A DNA stretch of 10,311 nt from Flavobacteriales bacterium UBA974 (lineage in GTDB: Bacteria > Bacteroidota > Bacteroidia > Flavobacteriales_D > Sanyastnellaceae), in NCBI GenBank assembly GCA_002292405.1, contig DBBW01000008.1:1-10311 (forward strand). Reading direction: 5' to 3'. Positions 1 through 6,204 of this stretch are shown here, piece after piece. The notes under the pieces are model-generated. The model was given only the letters and a program-made list of their open reading frames with translations. It did not search any database and was not told where the DNA came from. Position numbers and translations under genes: made by a program. Positions within the stretch are counted from its first letter, which is position 1, and the number at the start of each line of letters is the position of its first letter.

Positions 1-104
1 ATCTCTACGATCTCAACTCCACCTAAAGATAGAGATCTGCAAAGAGCCTTAGCTACTTTGCCGGCACCTATAATGCTGATCCTGAGAGGTTCGATACGAT
101 TCAT
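1..104 (-). CDS. Rossmann-fold NAD(P)-binding protein, DUF2520-like (N-terminus only, cut by window edge)
   Basis: Only the first 34 residues lie in the window. They begin MNRIEPLRISIIGAGKVAKA, a beta strand followed by a glycine-rich turn (GAGKVA) and a helix, which is the nucleotide-binding start of a Rossmann fold. In Bacteroidota, short proteins that open this way are often the 'Rossmann-like and DUF2520' family, related to ProC/6-phosphogluconate dehydrogenase-type enzymes, with no settled reaction. The ATG lies one base after the TAG of the membrane-protein gene, so the two are almost certainly one transcription unit and may be translationally coupled. An NAD(P)-binding fold is well supported. 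The DUF2520 assignment is a guess from the motif and needs the missing C-terminus. Confidence 0.65.
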   Translation of the reverse strand, partial: MNRIEPLRISIIGAGKVAKALCRSLSLGGVEIVE

Positions 105-105
105 T

Positions 106-1053
106 CTACTGTTTCAAATGTGTTTTGAAGATTCTAATACTTAGACTTATAAAGAACATCAAGCCACCGAGTAAAATTACGATTGTTAACGGCAATTTGG
201 TTGCTCGAATGATAATCATCTTACCATCAGCCGATTCAGCCAATATCTCATTTTTCACATCATATGCAATTGTCCATCTTTTACTAGATTCATTATACAG
301 GTTGGTAAATTCAAACCGTTTTTCTCCGACAGTTCCGTTCGACCAAACATCAGTTTTCAATTTCTTCACCTCATCTATCATAGGGACCAGCGTCCAGTAC
401 TCTTCAAGGTCGATTAAAAAATCCATCGAAGTATAGTGATTACCCTTGGATCTAAATATCATGTCGTCAACTTTAACGTGACTGCCTTTTTTATAGAATC
501 GGGGCACGACATCGAAATACTCAACTTTAATTCCTTCGTCGTCGTTTTCTATAAAACTCGCAAAATACGGCCCCATTGAAACGGTGTCTCCCAACTCAAG
601 TATGAGCTCAGGTTTGTGATTGGAGTGAGAAATAATTTCTGTTCCGATGTTTGTATAAGCATATCCCCAAGCAATAATGGCCACACTAAGCCTTAATGCA
701 TCATGCCATCTCGCCATTATTGCTGAGAAAAGAGAAGCAAAAAGGACTCCAGCTAATAAGTATTCGTGCGGCTGGAGAGAATGCCAGTAATAAACGAACA
801 CTAGGCAGATAAACGATGCTAACAATGCTATTACGTTATTTATCCCTATGTCATCCCCGTTCTTTTCTAAAGAGGCTATCAAGCCAGACATTAACAGAAG
901 TAAAACCACATGTGCTAAGAGCAGTCGCCCTCCGAAATCTTCGAAGCTTGTAATGATCAAGACCCCAACAAAAATAACTCCTGTGAAAATTAAAAGATAT
1001 TTTTCTAGAAACTTTAATATTTCCAGTAAACCTTTTTCATGCACCCTATCCAT
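106..1053 (-). CDS. Six-helix membrane protein of unknown function, possibly related to the CcmF C-terminal region
   Basis: The protein has 315 residues. Hydrophobic segments lie at about 18-36, 43-61, 72-90, 95-113 and 120-137, then a soluble domain of about 150 residues (140-285), then a final helix at about 286-307 and a short basic tail. I do not recognise it with certainty. Several helices, a compact beta-rich extracytoplasmic domain opening with LELGDTVSMGPYFASF, and one closing helix recall the C-terminal part of the haem lyase CcmF/CcsA of Bacteroidota, where a GDT-x-x-MG-x-Y motif starts the periplasmic domain. The tryptophan-rich WWD haem-handling motif is not visible, so it would be a truncated or divergent relative. 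The start ATG overlaps the stop of the exonuclease gene (TAATG), showing coupling. The downstream Rossmann gene begins one base after its stop. Confidence 0.7.
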   Translation of the reverse strand: MDRVHEKGLLEILKFLEKYLLIFTGVIFVGVLIITSFEDFGGRLLLAHVVLLLLMSGLIASLEKNGDDIGINNVIALLASFICLVFVYYWHSLQPHEYLLAGVLFASLFSAIMARWHDALRLSVAIIAWGYAYTNIGTEIISHSNHKPELILELGDTVSMGPYFASFIENDDEGIKVEYFDVVPRFYKKGSHVKVDDMIFRSKGNHYTSMDFLIDLEEYWTLVPMIDEVKKLKTDVWSNGTVGEKRFEFTNLYNESSKRWTIAYDVKNEILAESADGKMIIIRATKLPLTIVILLGGLMFFISLSIRIFKTHLKQ

Positions 1054-1604
1054 TAAATGATGTTCATGGGTTTTGCAACCTTAATAAAGAGCTCCGCCAT
1101 ATTTCTTGCATCCTCTATTGCTCTATGTTGGGTTCCGTTGAATTCCAGCCCCTCAAGTTTTAATGCGTTTTTTAAGCCAATTTGGTTTTTAGCTCCCTTA
1201 AACTTACTGTAATGTCTTTGCAGACAAGCCCAATATCTAAGCCAGCTCAACTCCATTTCATGAAGCTTAGCATCTGAAACAAACTGTCTCTTGTCGAACT
1301 CTCCCCAACTTAGAAGAGCTGTTGGAGTAACCACAGGATTCATCCACTCTTCGAATCTTTTTACGACAACGTCAAAGTTGTCGGCTGGGTCAACATCTTC
1401 TTGTGTGATGCTAGTGAGTTTAGTACAAAACTTATCGATCTTGGGATGAACGATGGGTAAAATAAATTCGCAAAACTCATCTATAATTTCAAGGTTTTCG
1501 TTCACTTTAACCGCACCAATCTCGATAATTTCAACCTTCCTTGGTTTAGGACTTCTCCAACAAGTCGCCTCCAAATCGTATATGATAAATTGCTTTTTTG
1601 ACAT
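1053..1604 (-). CDS. DEDDh-family 3'-5' exonuclease (KapD/ERI-1-like)
   Basis: This 183-residue protein has the full DEDDh set: D10 and E12 in FIIYDLEATCW, D104 in GEFDKRQF, and H160 with D165 in HRAIEDAR. These residues bind two metal ions and cut nucleotides from a 3' end. The single compact domain, the YDLEAT opening and the spacing of the motifs fit the KapD/ERI-1 branch, which tends to act on RNA, better than DNA polymerase III epsilon or ribonuclease T; the substrate cannot be read from sequence. The start at MSKKQFIIYD sits just ahead of the first beta strand, as usual for the family. There is no Shine-Dalgarno sequence directly before it. It is first in a three-gene minus-strand run and overlaps the next gene by one base. 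Confidence 0.87.
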   Translation of the reverse strand: MSKKQFIIYDLEATCWRSPKPRKVEIIEIGAVKVNENLEIIDEFCEFILPIVHPKIDKFCTKLTSITQEDVDPADNFDVVVKRFEEWMNPVVTPTALLSWGEFDKRQFVSDAKLHEMELSWLRYWACLQRHYSKFKGAKNQIGLKNALKLEGLEFNGTQHRAIEDARNMAELFIKVAKPMNII

Positions 1605-1698
1605 GCGCGAGTAAATGTACGTTTTTATAATCCCATGATTGTTTCTGCCTCCTTACATTTATGAACGATAGAAAAGACTTACTCACGAAATTATCTGT

Positions 1699-3216
1699 TT
1701 ATCTCTCTTCCCGGTTTCTCCAGTTAGACCGGTTTTCGTTCAATATTGCCTCTTTCGACAATTCTCGCCTTTCATCGAGAATCCTATCGTACAACTCTGA
1801 CACTAATTTCGCAAAAACGTTTTCCTCAACAGGAAGATCACGAATTAATTTCTCTGGTGAAAAGTAATCCTTAATAAATCCAGTATCATACACTCCAGAT
1901 CTAAACACTTCATGATCAACTGCGAATCGCCCGAATTCTAATGTCGTTTTTACCCCCCTGATTTCGTAATTGTCAATAGCTAAAATCATCCTCTCTATGC
2001 AAGCCTCTCGAGTAGCAGCGTGCACAATTAGTTTTGAAAGCATGGGGTCGTAGTGGATGCTTATTTCATCACCCTCAGATACACCATCATCAACTCTAAT
2101 CCCAGTCCCAACTGGAGGTGAGTATTTCTTTAAAATCCCCGTCCCTGGCAAGAACCCCGCTGCTGCATCTTCTGCGTAAACACGAAGTTCCATTGAGTGC
2201 CCATTGATACATAGATCCTCTTGAGAATATGAAAGCGGCTTGCCTTCTGCAATGCGGATTTGTTCTTTAACAATATCTACTCCAGTAATAAATTCAGTTA
2301 CTGGATGCTCCACTTGAAGTCGAGTATTCATTTCTAAGAAGTAGAAATTGTTGTCTTGATCAACCAGGAATTCCACAGTTCCAGCACCAATATAGTTGCA
2401 GGATCGAGCGACTTCCTTAGCACATTCTCCCATTTCATTGCGTAGTTTTTCATCTAATAGGACAGAGGGGGCTTCTTCAATCACTTTCTGGTGACGCCTT
2501 TGTATGCTGCATTCACGTTCGAAAAGGTGAATAATATTTCCATGAGAATCAGCTAAAATTTGAATTTCAATATGTCTAGGCTTGAGAACTAGCCTTTCCA
2601 TAAATACAGATCCATCACTAAACGACCGTTCTGCTTCTGATATAGCACGTGCAAGCTCCTCTTTGACATCTTCTTGTTTGAAAACAGAGCGCATCCCTTT
2701 TCCTCCACCTCCAGCACTTGCTTTAATAATCAATGGAATCCCGATTTTCTCAGCTTCTAAAAGAGCTTCTTCAGGGTTGGAAATAGCGCCATCTGTACCA
2801 GGTACTAGTGGTATATTTCTCGCCATCACAGCTTCTTTAGCTTCAAGTTTGTCTCCCATCGTCTTAATAGACTTGGCTTCAGGTCCGATAAACGCTATCC
2901 CTGCATTTTCTACAGCTTTAGCAAATTCAGCATTTTCCGAAAGAAATCCATATCCAGGGTGTATACCATCTGCTCCAGTTTTAATAGCTGCTTCTATTAC
3001 TCTGTCCGTTAAAAGGTAGCTTTCAGATGATGGAGCTGTGCCTATCAGAATGGCTTCGTCCGCAGCCATGACATGTGGGGCTTCGGAATCTACATCTGAG
3101 TATACAGCGACAGTTGCAATCCCCATCTCACGAGCAGTTCTTATAATGCGTATTGCAATTTCTCCTCTATTTGCGATTAAAATCTTCGTAATAGATCTTT
3201 TTTTGATTCGGCTCAT
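1699..3216 (-). CDS. accC: Biotin carboxylase subunit of an acetyl-/propionyl-CoA carboxylase
   Basis: The enzyme carboxylates biotin on a carrier protein using ATP and bicarbonate, for acyl-CoA carboxylation. From the chosen start it has 505 residues. The N-terminal biotin carboxylase domain opens with KILIANRGEIAIRI (11-24). The ATP-grasp domain has the glycine loop KASAGGGGKGM (165-175), HIEIQILAD (215-223), FERECSIQRRHQKV (233-246) and FLEMNTRLQVEHPVTE (293-308). The C-terminal domain includes ELRVYAED (343-350). About 50 residues of charged tail extend beyond the roughly 450 of E. coli AccC, as in the longer acyl-CoA (propionyl) carboxylase subunits of Bacteroidota. The frame is open further upstream, but that extension runs through the SRP RNA and cannot be coding. 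ATG at 3240 (adds MDELSIYT) is an alternative start. No carrier or transferase gene adjoins it, so partners must lie elsewhere. Confidence 0.95.
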   Translation of the reverse strand: MSRIKKRSITKILIANRGEIAIRIIRTAREMGIATVAVYSDVDSEAPHVMAADEAILIGTAPSSESYLLTDRVIEAAIKTGADGIHPGYGFLSENAEFAKAVENAGIAFIGPEAKSIKTMGDKLEAKEAVMARNIPLVPGTDGAISNPEEALLEAEKIGIPLIIKASAGGGGKGMRSVFKQEDVKEELARAISEAERSFSDGSVFMERLVLKPRHIEIQILADSHGNIIHLFERECSIQRRHQKVIEEAPSVLLDEKLRNEMGECAKEVARSCNYIGAGTVEFLVDQDNNFYFLEMNTRLQVEHPVTEFITGVDIVKEQIRIAEGKPLSYSQEDLCINGHSMELRVYAEDAAAGFLPGTGILKKYSPPVGTGIRVDDGVSEGDEISIHYDPMLSKLIVHAATREACIERMILAIDNYEIRGVKTTLEFGRFAVDHEVFRSGVYDTGFIKDYFSPEKLIRDLPVEENVFAKLVSELYDRILDERRELSKEAILNENRSNWRNREER

Positions 3217-3263
3217 CGTATAAATGCTTAGTTCATCCATTTCAGACTCTAAATCTAAGGCAT

Positions 3264-3278
3264 AAAAAAAGGGGCAAG
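3264..3278 (-). terminator. Intrinsic terminator at the 3' end of SRP RNA
   Basis: The 3' arm of the SRP closing stem (CTTGCCCC, read on the minus strand) is followed at once by seven T residues. The RNA's own GC-rich stem thus serves as the terminator hairpin. A smaller hairpin (GCGAT/ATCGC around AAGA, 3278-3291) could form in its place. Some readthrough into accC, which starts about 50 bases further on, is possible. Confidence 0.8.
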
Positions 3279-3367
3279 CGATTCTTATCGCACCGCTCAA
3301 CCGCATACCCTTGCTGTCTTCCGACCCTGGGGGATTAAGCGGGAGCTGGTCGTAAGAGACTTGCCCC
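3271..3367 (-). ncRNA. ffs: Signal recognition particle RNA, small bacterial type (4.5S)
   Basis: On the minus strand this 97-base stretch has the hallmarks of small SRP RNA, which binds Ffh and guides membrane and secreted proteins to FtsY and the Sec translocon. The two ends pair exactly (GGGGCAAG with CTTGCCCC). Inner arms can pair stepwise: TCTTA with TAAGA, ACC with GGT, CCGC with GCGG. The tip is the conserved domain IV: CAGG (3326-3329), GTC, the GGAA loop (3319-3322), GAC, then AGCA (3312-3315), which forms the symmetric internal loop bound by the Ffh M domain. Seven U residues follow the closing stem. A TATCTTTG promoter box lies six bases before the first G. The length matches the hairpin-only SRP RNA of Gram-negative bacteria. 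I regard the call as near certain. Confidence 0.95.
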
Positions 3368-3372
3368 AGATG

Positions 3373-3380
3373 CAAAGATA
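3373..3380 (-). promoter_or_regulatory. Promoter -7 box of the SRP RNA gene (TATCTTTG)
   Basis: TATCTTTG matches the Bacteroidota primary-sigma consensus TAnnTTTG exactly. After its last G come CATCT and then the first base of the GGGG that opens the SRP closing stem, so initiation six bases after the box fits the RNA structure. No clear TTG -33 element is present at the usual distance. It lies back to back with the promoter of the DUF4199 gene. Confidence 0.75.
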
Positions 3381-3386
3381 AGGTAG

Positions 3387-3393
3387 TATCTTG
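3387..3393 (+). promoter_or_regulatory. Candidate promoter box (TATCTTG) for a leaderless DUF4199 mRNA
   Basis: TATCTTG differs from TAnnTTTG by lacking one T. Five bases (CACCC) separate it from the ATG at 3399. By the spacing seen at the SRP gene, transcription would begin at the A of the start codon, giving a leaderless mRNA. With the divergent SRP box it forms a near inverted repeat, CAAAGATA-n6-TATCTTG (3373-3393). Confidence 0.5.
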
Positions 3394-3398
3394 CACCC

Positions 3399-3935
3399 AT
3401 GAAAATAAATCAGTTAGTTTGGCAACATGGCGGATTGGCAGCTCTTATTTCTGTCATACTTAGTCTGGTAGCTTACATTATTGGAGTTGAAGCCCTAGTG
3501 GGATGGCCATTAGGCGTTGCTCAATCACTGCTAATTATGATCACAATGATTGTTGTTAGCCGAGCAATTCGTGTAGATGAGGGCGGGATCATAAATTTCT
3601 CTAGACTATTAGGCCACATCATGATTTCTGTGGTGTGTATTTTAGTTTCTTCCTTCATTTTCAACCTTGTGCTTTTTAATTTAATCGATCCAGAGCTCAT
3701 AAATACGGTTGCTGACATTACGTTAGAAAGAGTTGAGGGAATGATGGAATCTTTTGGCCTCGAAGAAGATCTCCTTGAACAAACTTTATCTGAGACTGAA
3801 AGTGAGATTCGCAAGGGGTACACTTTATCTGGGTCCATTGTTGGCCTCATATATGGTTCTGCTTTTTGGGGTTTAATCGCTCTAATTATTGCTGCGATTT
3901 TCAAGCGTAGTCCCGAGAATAAGATTAATTTTTAA
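3399..3935 (+). CDS. DUF4199-like membrane protein
   Basis: This 178-residue protein has four hydrophobic segments at about 11-29, 36-54, 71-96 and 143-167. An acidic extramembrane stretch (98-140) separates the third and fourth. Size, layout and position directly before a family 2 glycosyltransferase match the DUF4199 family, a Bacteroidota-specific group of unknown function that commonly sits beside such an enzyme. The start ATG is the first in frame and lies five bases after a TATCTTG box, so no ribosome binding site would be transcribed. The glycosyltransferase ATG follows its stop after six bases, so the two are very likely co-transcribed; a joint role in lipid-linked sugar handling is only inferred from that. 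No catalytic motif is visible. Confidence 0.82.
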   Translation: MKINQLVWQHGGLAALISVILSLVAYIIGVEALVGWPLGVAQSLLIMITMIVVSRAIRVDEGGIINFSRLLGHIMISVVCILVSSFIFNLVLFNLIDPELINTVADITLERVEGMMESFGLEEDLLEQTLSETESEIRKGYTLSGSIVGLIYGSAFWGLIALIIAAIFKRSPENKINF

Positions 3936-3941
3936 GCCCAA

Positions 3942-4889
3942 ATGGATATTTCCATAGTTATCCCGCTTTACAACGAAGCTGAGAGTTTACCTGAGTTAAT
4001 GGAGTGGATTAACAGGGTCCTCGAAAGAAGAAAATTTGAAGTTATCTTTATTGATGATGGGTCTAAGGATGGCTCTTGGTCTGTAATTGAAAACTTGAAA
4101 ATCAACTACCCAGGAAAGGTGAAAGGGATCAAGTTCGCTCGTAATTACGGCAAGAGTGCGGGAATTCAAAAAGGTTTTGAGACTTCTATAGGTGCGGTCG
4201 TATTTACTATGGATGCTGACTTACAGGACAGTCCGGATGAGATTTTAGCAATGGAGAAGCTTCTTCTTGATGGCGAGTTTGACCTAATAAGTGGATGGAA
4301 AAAGGAGCGATATGATCCACTTTCTAAAACCATTCCAACAAAACTTTATAATTGGATGACGCGAAGGGTGAGTGGGATTTATCTAAACGATTTTAATTGT
4401 GGATTAAAGTGCTATAAGCATGACGTTGTCAAGGCTATAGAAGTACAGGGCGAGATGCACAGATACATTCCCCTTCTTGCAAAATCTGCAGGATTCGATA
4501 AAATTGGAGAACATGTAGTTTCTCATAGAGCTAGGAAGTACGGGACCACTAAATTTGGTCTTGAGAGATTTACAAATGGCATGCTGGATCTATTGACGAT
4601 TGCATTTGTTCAGCGTTTTGGACGTAAACCCATGCATTTATTTGGGTTTTTAGGTCTCTTAACGTTTATAGTAAGTGTTGGCCTTTTTGCAGCAATTGCA
4701 GGCTATAAACTCTATGCAATTAACATAGATATGGAAGCAAAAAACATTACTGAAATTTCTGCATTTTACGTAGCTCTCACTGGAATGATTTTAGGTTCTC
4801 AGTTATTTTTAGCAGGATTTATTGCCGAAATGGTTTCCCGAAATAGCCCCGAAAGAACAGAATATAGAATTTCAGAAAAAATAAATTAA
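3942..4889 (+). CDS. Membrane-anchored family 2 glycosyltransferase (DPM1/GtrB/ArnC-like)
   Basis: The 315-residue protein has a GT-A catalytic domain and two C-terminal membrane helices (about 231-253 and 272-297). The N-terminus reads SIVIPLYNEAESLPEL. The nucleotide-sugar site shows DDGSKDGS (38-45), the metal-binding DxD is in DADLQD (91-96), and HRARKYGTTKFG (195-206) matches the conserved stretch near the membrane in polyisoprenyl-phosphate glycosyltransferases. Such enzymes move a sugar from a nucleotide donor to a polyprenyl phosphate at the inner face of the membrane, supplying sugars for glycan or lipid modification. The exact sugar and acceptor cannot be read. It is second in a two-gene unit after the DUF4199 gene. 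It converges on mnmA with a gap of nine bases. Confidence 0.92.
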   Translation: MDISIVIPLYNEAESLPELMEWINRVLERRKFEVIFIDDGSKDGSWSVIENLKINYPGKVKGIKFARNYGKSAGIQKGFETSIGAVVFTMDADLQDSPDEILAMEKLLLDGEFDLISGWKKERYDPLSKTIPTKLYNWMTRRVSGIYLNDFNCGLKCYKHDVVKAIEVQGEMHRYIPLLAKSAGFDKIGEHVVSHRARKYGTTKFGLERFTNGMLDLLTIAFVQRFGRKPMHLFGFLGLLTFIVSVGLFAAIAGYKLYAINIDMEAKNITEISAFYVALTGMILGSQLFLAGFIAEMVSRNSPERTEYRISEKIN

Positions 4890-4898
4890 ATTGTGATT

Positions 4899-4919
4899 TT
4901 AGGCCTCAATAGGGCCTGA
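4899..4919. terminator. Possible weak hairpin between convergent genes
   Basis: TTAGGCC (4899-4905) can pair with GGCCTGA (4913-4919), with one G-T pair, around a seven-base loop. It lies over the mnmA stop codon and just past the glycosyltransferase stop. Neither strand has a U run directly after the stem; on the minus strand a T-rich stretch follows only about 15 bases later. Treat it as a weak bidirectional terminator candidate. Confidence 0.25.
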
Positions 4920-6059
4920 AGCTACAAGTTTATTTTCATCATAAAGTGTTGCAAACTGTCCAGCTGTTATACCTTTTTGTGGGGTGTCAAAGGTTAGAGT
5001 TAGACCTTCCTCAGTCATCTTAACGTTTCCCGTTTGAAGAGGTTGTCTATATCTAAATCTAAGAAGGTATTTTCGTGTTTCGCCTATTTCCATTTTGTGA
5101 GATGGTAGCACCCAGTGAACATCTTCTTTCGGTATTCGCAAGGCACTTCTCATAAGTCCAATGTGATTGTCACCTTGTCCTACAAATACCGTATTTGTAA
5201 TAACATCAGTTCCTATTACATAAAGTGGTTCAAGTTTACCTCCAACATTGAGGCCTTTTCTTTGGCCTACAGTGAAAAAGTGAGCTCCTTGATGCTGCCC
5301 TATAATAGATCCCATTTCAGGAGCTAATGTATATGGATCTGTTACAGTTTTCTCAGATTGTTTGAAGGTTGAGTGCTCATTTGACACTTCAATAATATCC
5401 CCAGGTTTAACGCTTAGTTTTTGCTGTAAGAAATCCGGCAGCCTAACCTTACCTATAAAACATAATCCTTGACTGTCTTTTTTATCAGCGGTATGTATTT
5501 CTGCATTTTTCGCGACTAGCCGAAGGTCAGGTTTAAGCATGTTGCCAATAGGGAAGACGGCGTGTTTGAGTTGATATTGAGTGAGTTGACAAAGGAAATA
5601 GCTTTGATCTTTGTTGGAATCAGCTCCGGCCATTAATTCATATTCTGTGGAGCCATCTTCCATAATGGTTTCTCCCTTTTGACAGTAATGCCCTGTTGCA
5701 ACAGCTTCAGCCCCTAACTTGAGTGCGGCATCTAAAAATAAATCGAACTTAATTTCTCTGTTGCAAAGAATGTCTGGATTAGGAGTCCGACCTTGCTCAT
5801 ACTCTGAAAACATATAGTCAACGATTCTTTCGTGATACTCAGCACTAAAATCTATGACCTGGAAGGGTATCCCTAAGCGCTCAGCCACAAGCATAGCATC
5901 ATTGGAATCATCTATCCATGGGCAATCATCACTGATTGTCACAGATTCATCGTGCCAATTCCTCATAAATAACCCTACTACGTCGTGCCCTTCTTCTACT
6001 AACTTATAAGCGGCAACACTAGAGTCAACACCACCAGATAATCCTACGACTATTCTCAT
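4899..6059 (-). CDS. mnmA: tRNA-specific 2-thiouridylase MnmA
   Basis: MnmA places sulfur on U34 of the tRNAs for Lys, Glu and Gln, using ATP and a sulfur carrier. The 386-residue protein begins with the ATP-pyrophosphatase loop GLSGGVDSS (6-14). It has both redox cysteines: C99 in NPDILCNREIKF and C200 in SQGLCFIGK. ATGHY (121-125), DQSYFL (151-156) and FTVGQRKGL (262-270) are further family marks. The C-terminal beta-barrel ends GITAGQFATLYDENKLVASG. The length is near that of E. coli MnmA (368) and nothing is missing. The start is fixed by the beta strand directly before the P-loop. A perfect TAACTTTG box lies four bases before the ATG, so the mRNA may be leaderless. It converges with the glycosyltransferase gene and diverges from the sigma factor gene. 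Confidence 0.97.
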   Translation of the reverse strand: MRIVVGLSGGVDSSVAAYKLVEEGHDVVGLFMRNWHDESVTISDDCPWIDDSNDAMLVAERLGIPFQVIDFSAEYHERIVDYMFSEYEQGRTPNPDILCNREIKFDLFLDAALKLGAEAVATGHYCQKGETIMEDGSTEYELMAGADSNKDQSYFLCQLTQYQLKHAVFPIGNMLKPDLRLVAKNAEIHTADKKDSQGLCFIGKVRLPDFLQQKLSVKPGDIIEVSNEHSTFKQSEKTVTDPYTLAPEMGSIIGQHQGAHFFTVGQRKGLNVGGKLEPLYVIGTDVITNTVFVGQGDNHIGLMRSALRIPKEDVHWVLPSHKMEIGETRKYLLRFRYRQPLQTGNVKMTEEGLTLTFDTPQKGITAGQFATLYDENKLVASGPIEA

Positions 6060-6063
6060 AATA

Positions 6064-6071
6064 CAAAGTTA
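6064..6071 (-). promoter_or_regulatory. Promoter -7 box of mnmA (TAACTTTG), probable leaderless start
   Basis: TAACTTTG is an exact TAnnTTTG match, and only TATT separates it from the mnmA ATG. With the spacing observed at the SRP gene, initiation falls at or within about one base of the start codon. Directly upstream on the same strand are two tandem copies of CCTTTTG (6072-6085). No proper -33 TTG is seen at 17-19 bases. Confidence 0.6.
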
Positions 6072-6160
6072 CAAAAGGCAAAAGGTTATGTGGTGGTTTG
6101 CTTCGCTAGAGATTTTCAACGAAATTGCGTATCCACTTTGAGCTTTATTTTAAATACGAG

Positions 6161-6185
6161 GCAACCTTTTTACTGAGGTTTCGTC
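6161..6185 (+). promoter_or_regulatory. Candidate ECF-type promoter of the sigma factor gene
   Basis: GCAACC followed by five T residues (6161-6171) resembles an ECF -35 element with its AAC core. CGTC (6182-6185) resembles the -10 element seen at many ECF-controlled promoters. The 15-base gap between them is typical. A start about six bases after CGTC would leave a short leader before the ATG at 6205. ECF genes often control themselves, so this may be an autoregulatory promoter. No exact TAnnTTTG box was seen in this gap on the plus strand. Confidence 0.45.
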
Positions 6186-6204
6186 ATTTAAAGCGGCGAC
6201 TATA

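Noticed and set aside
125..436. Plus-strand open frames opposite the left genes and accC (also 848-1060, 1661-1867, 2582-3019, 3038-3223)
   Set aside because: They lie opposite genes with clear family or membrane features, have no recognisable domains, and are the usual antisense shadows of real genes.
3217..3396. The 60-codon upstream extension of the accC frame as protein-coding
   Set aside because: It coincides with the SRP RNA, its terminator and its promoter. AccC proteins begin just before the ILIANRGEI strand, which fits the ATG at 3216 (or 3240).
6129..6142. TATCCACTTTG as a TAnnTTTG box for the sigma factor gene
   Set aside because: Spacing between TA and TTTG is too long, so it does not match the consensus; the ECF-like site downstream fits better.
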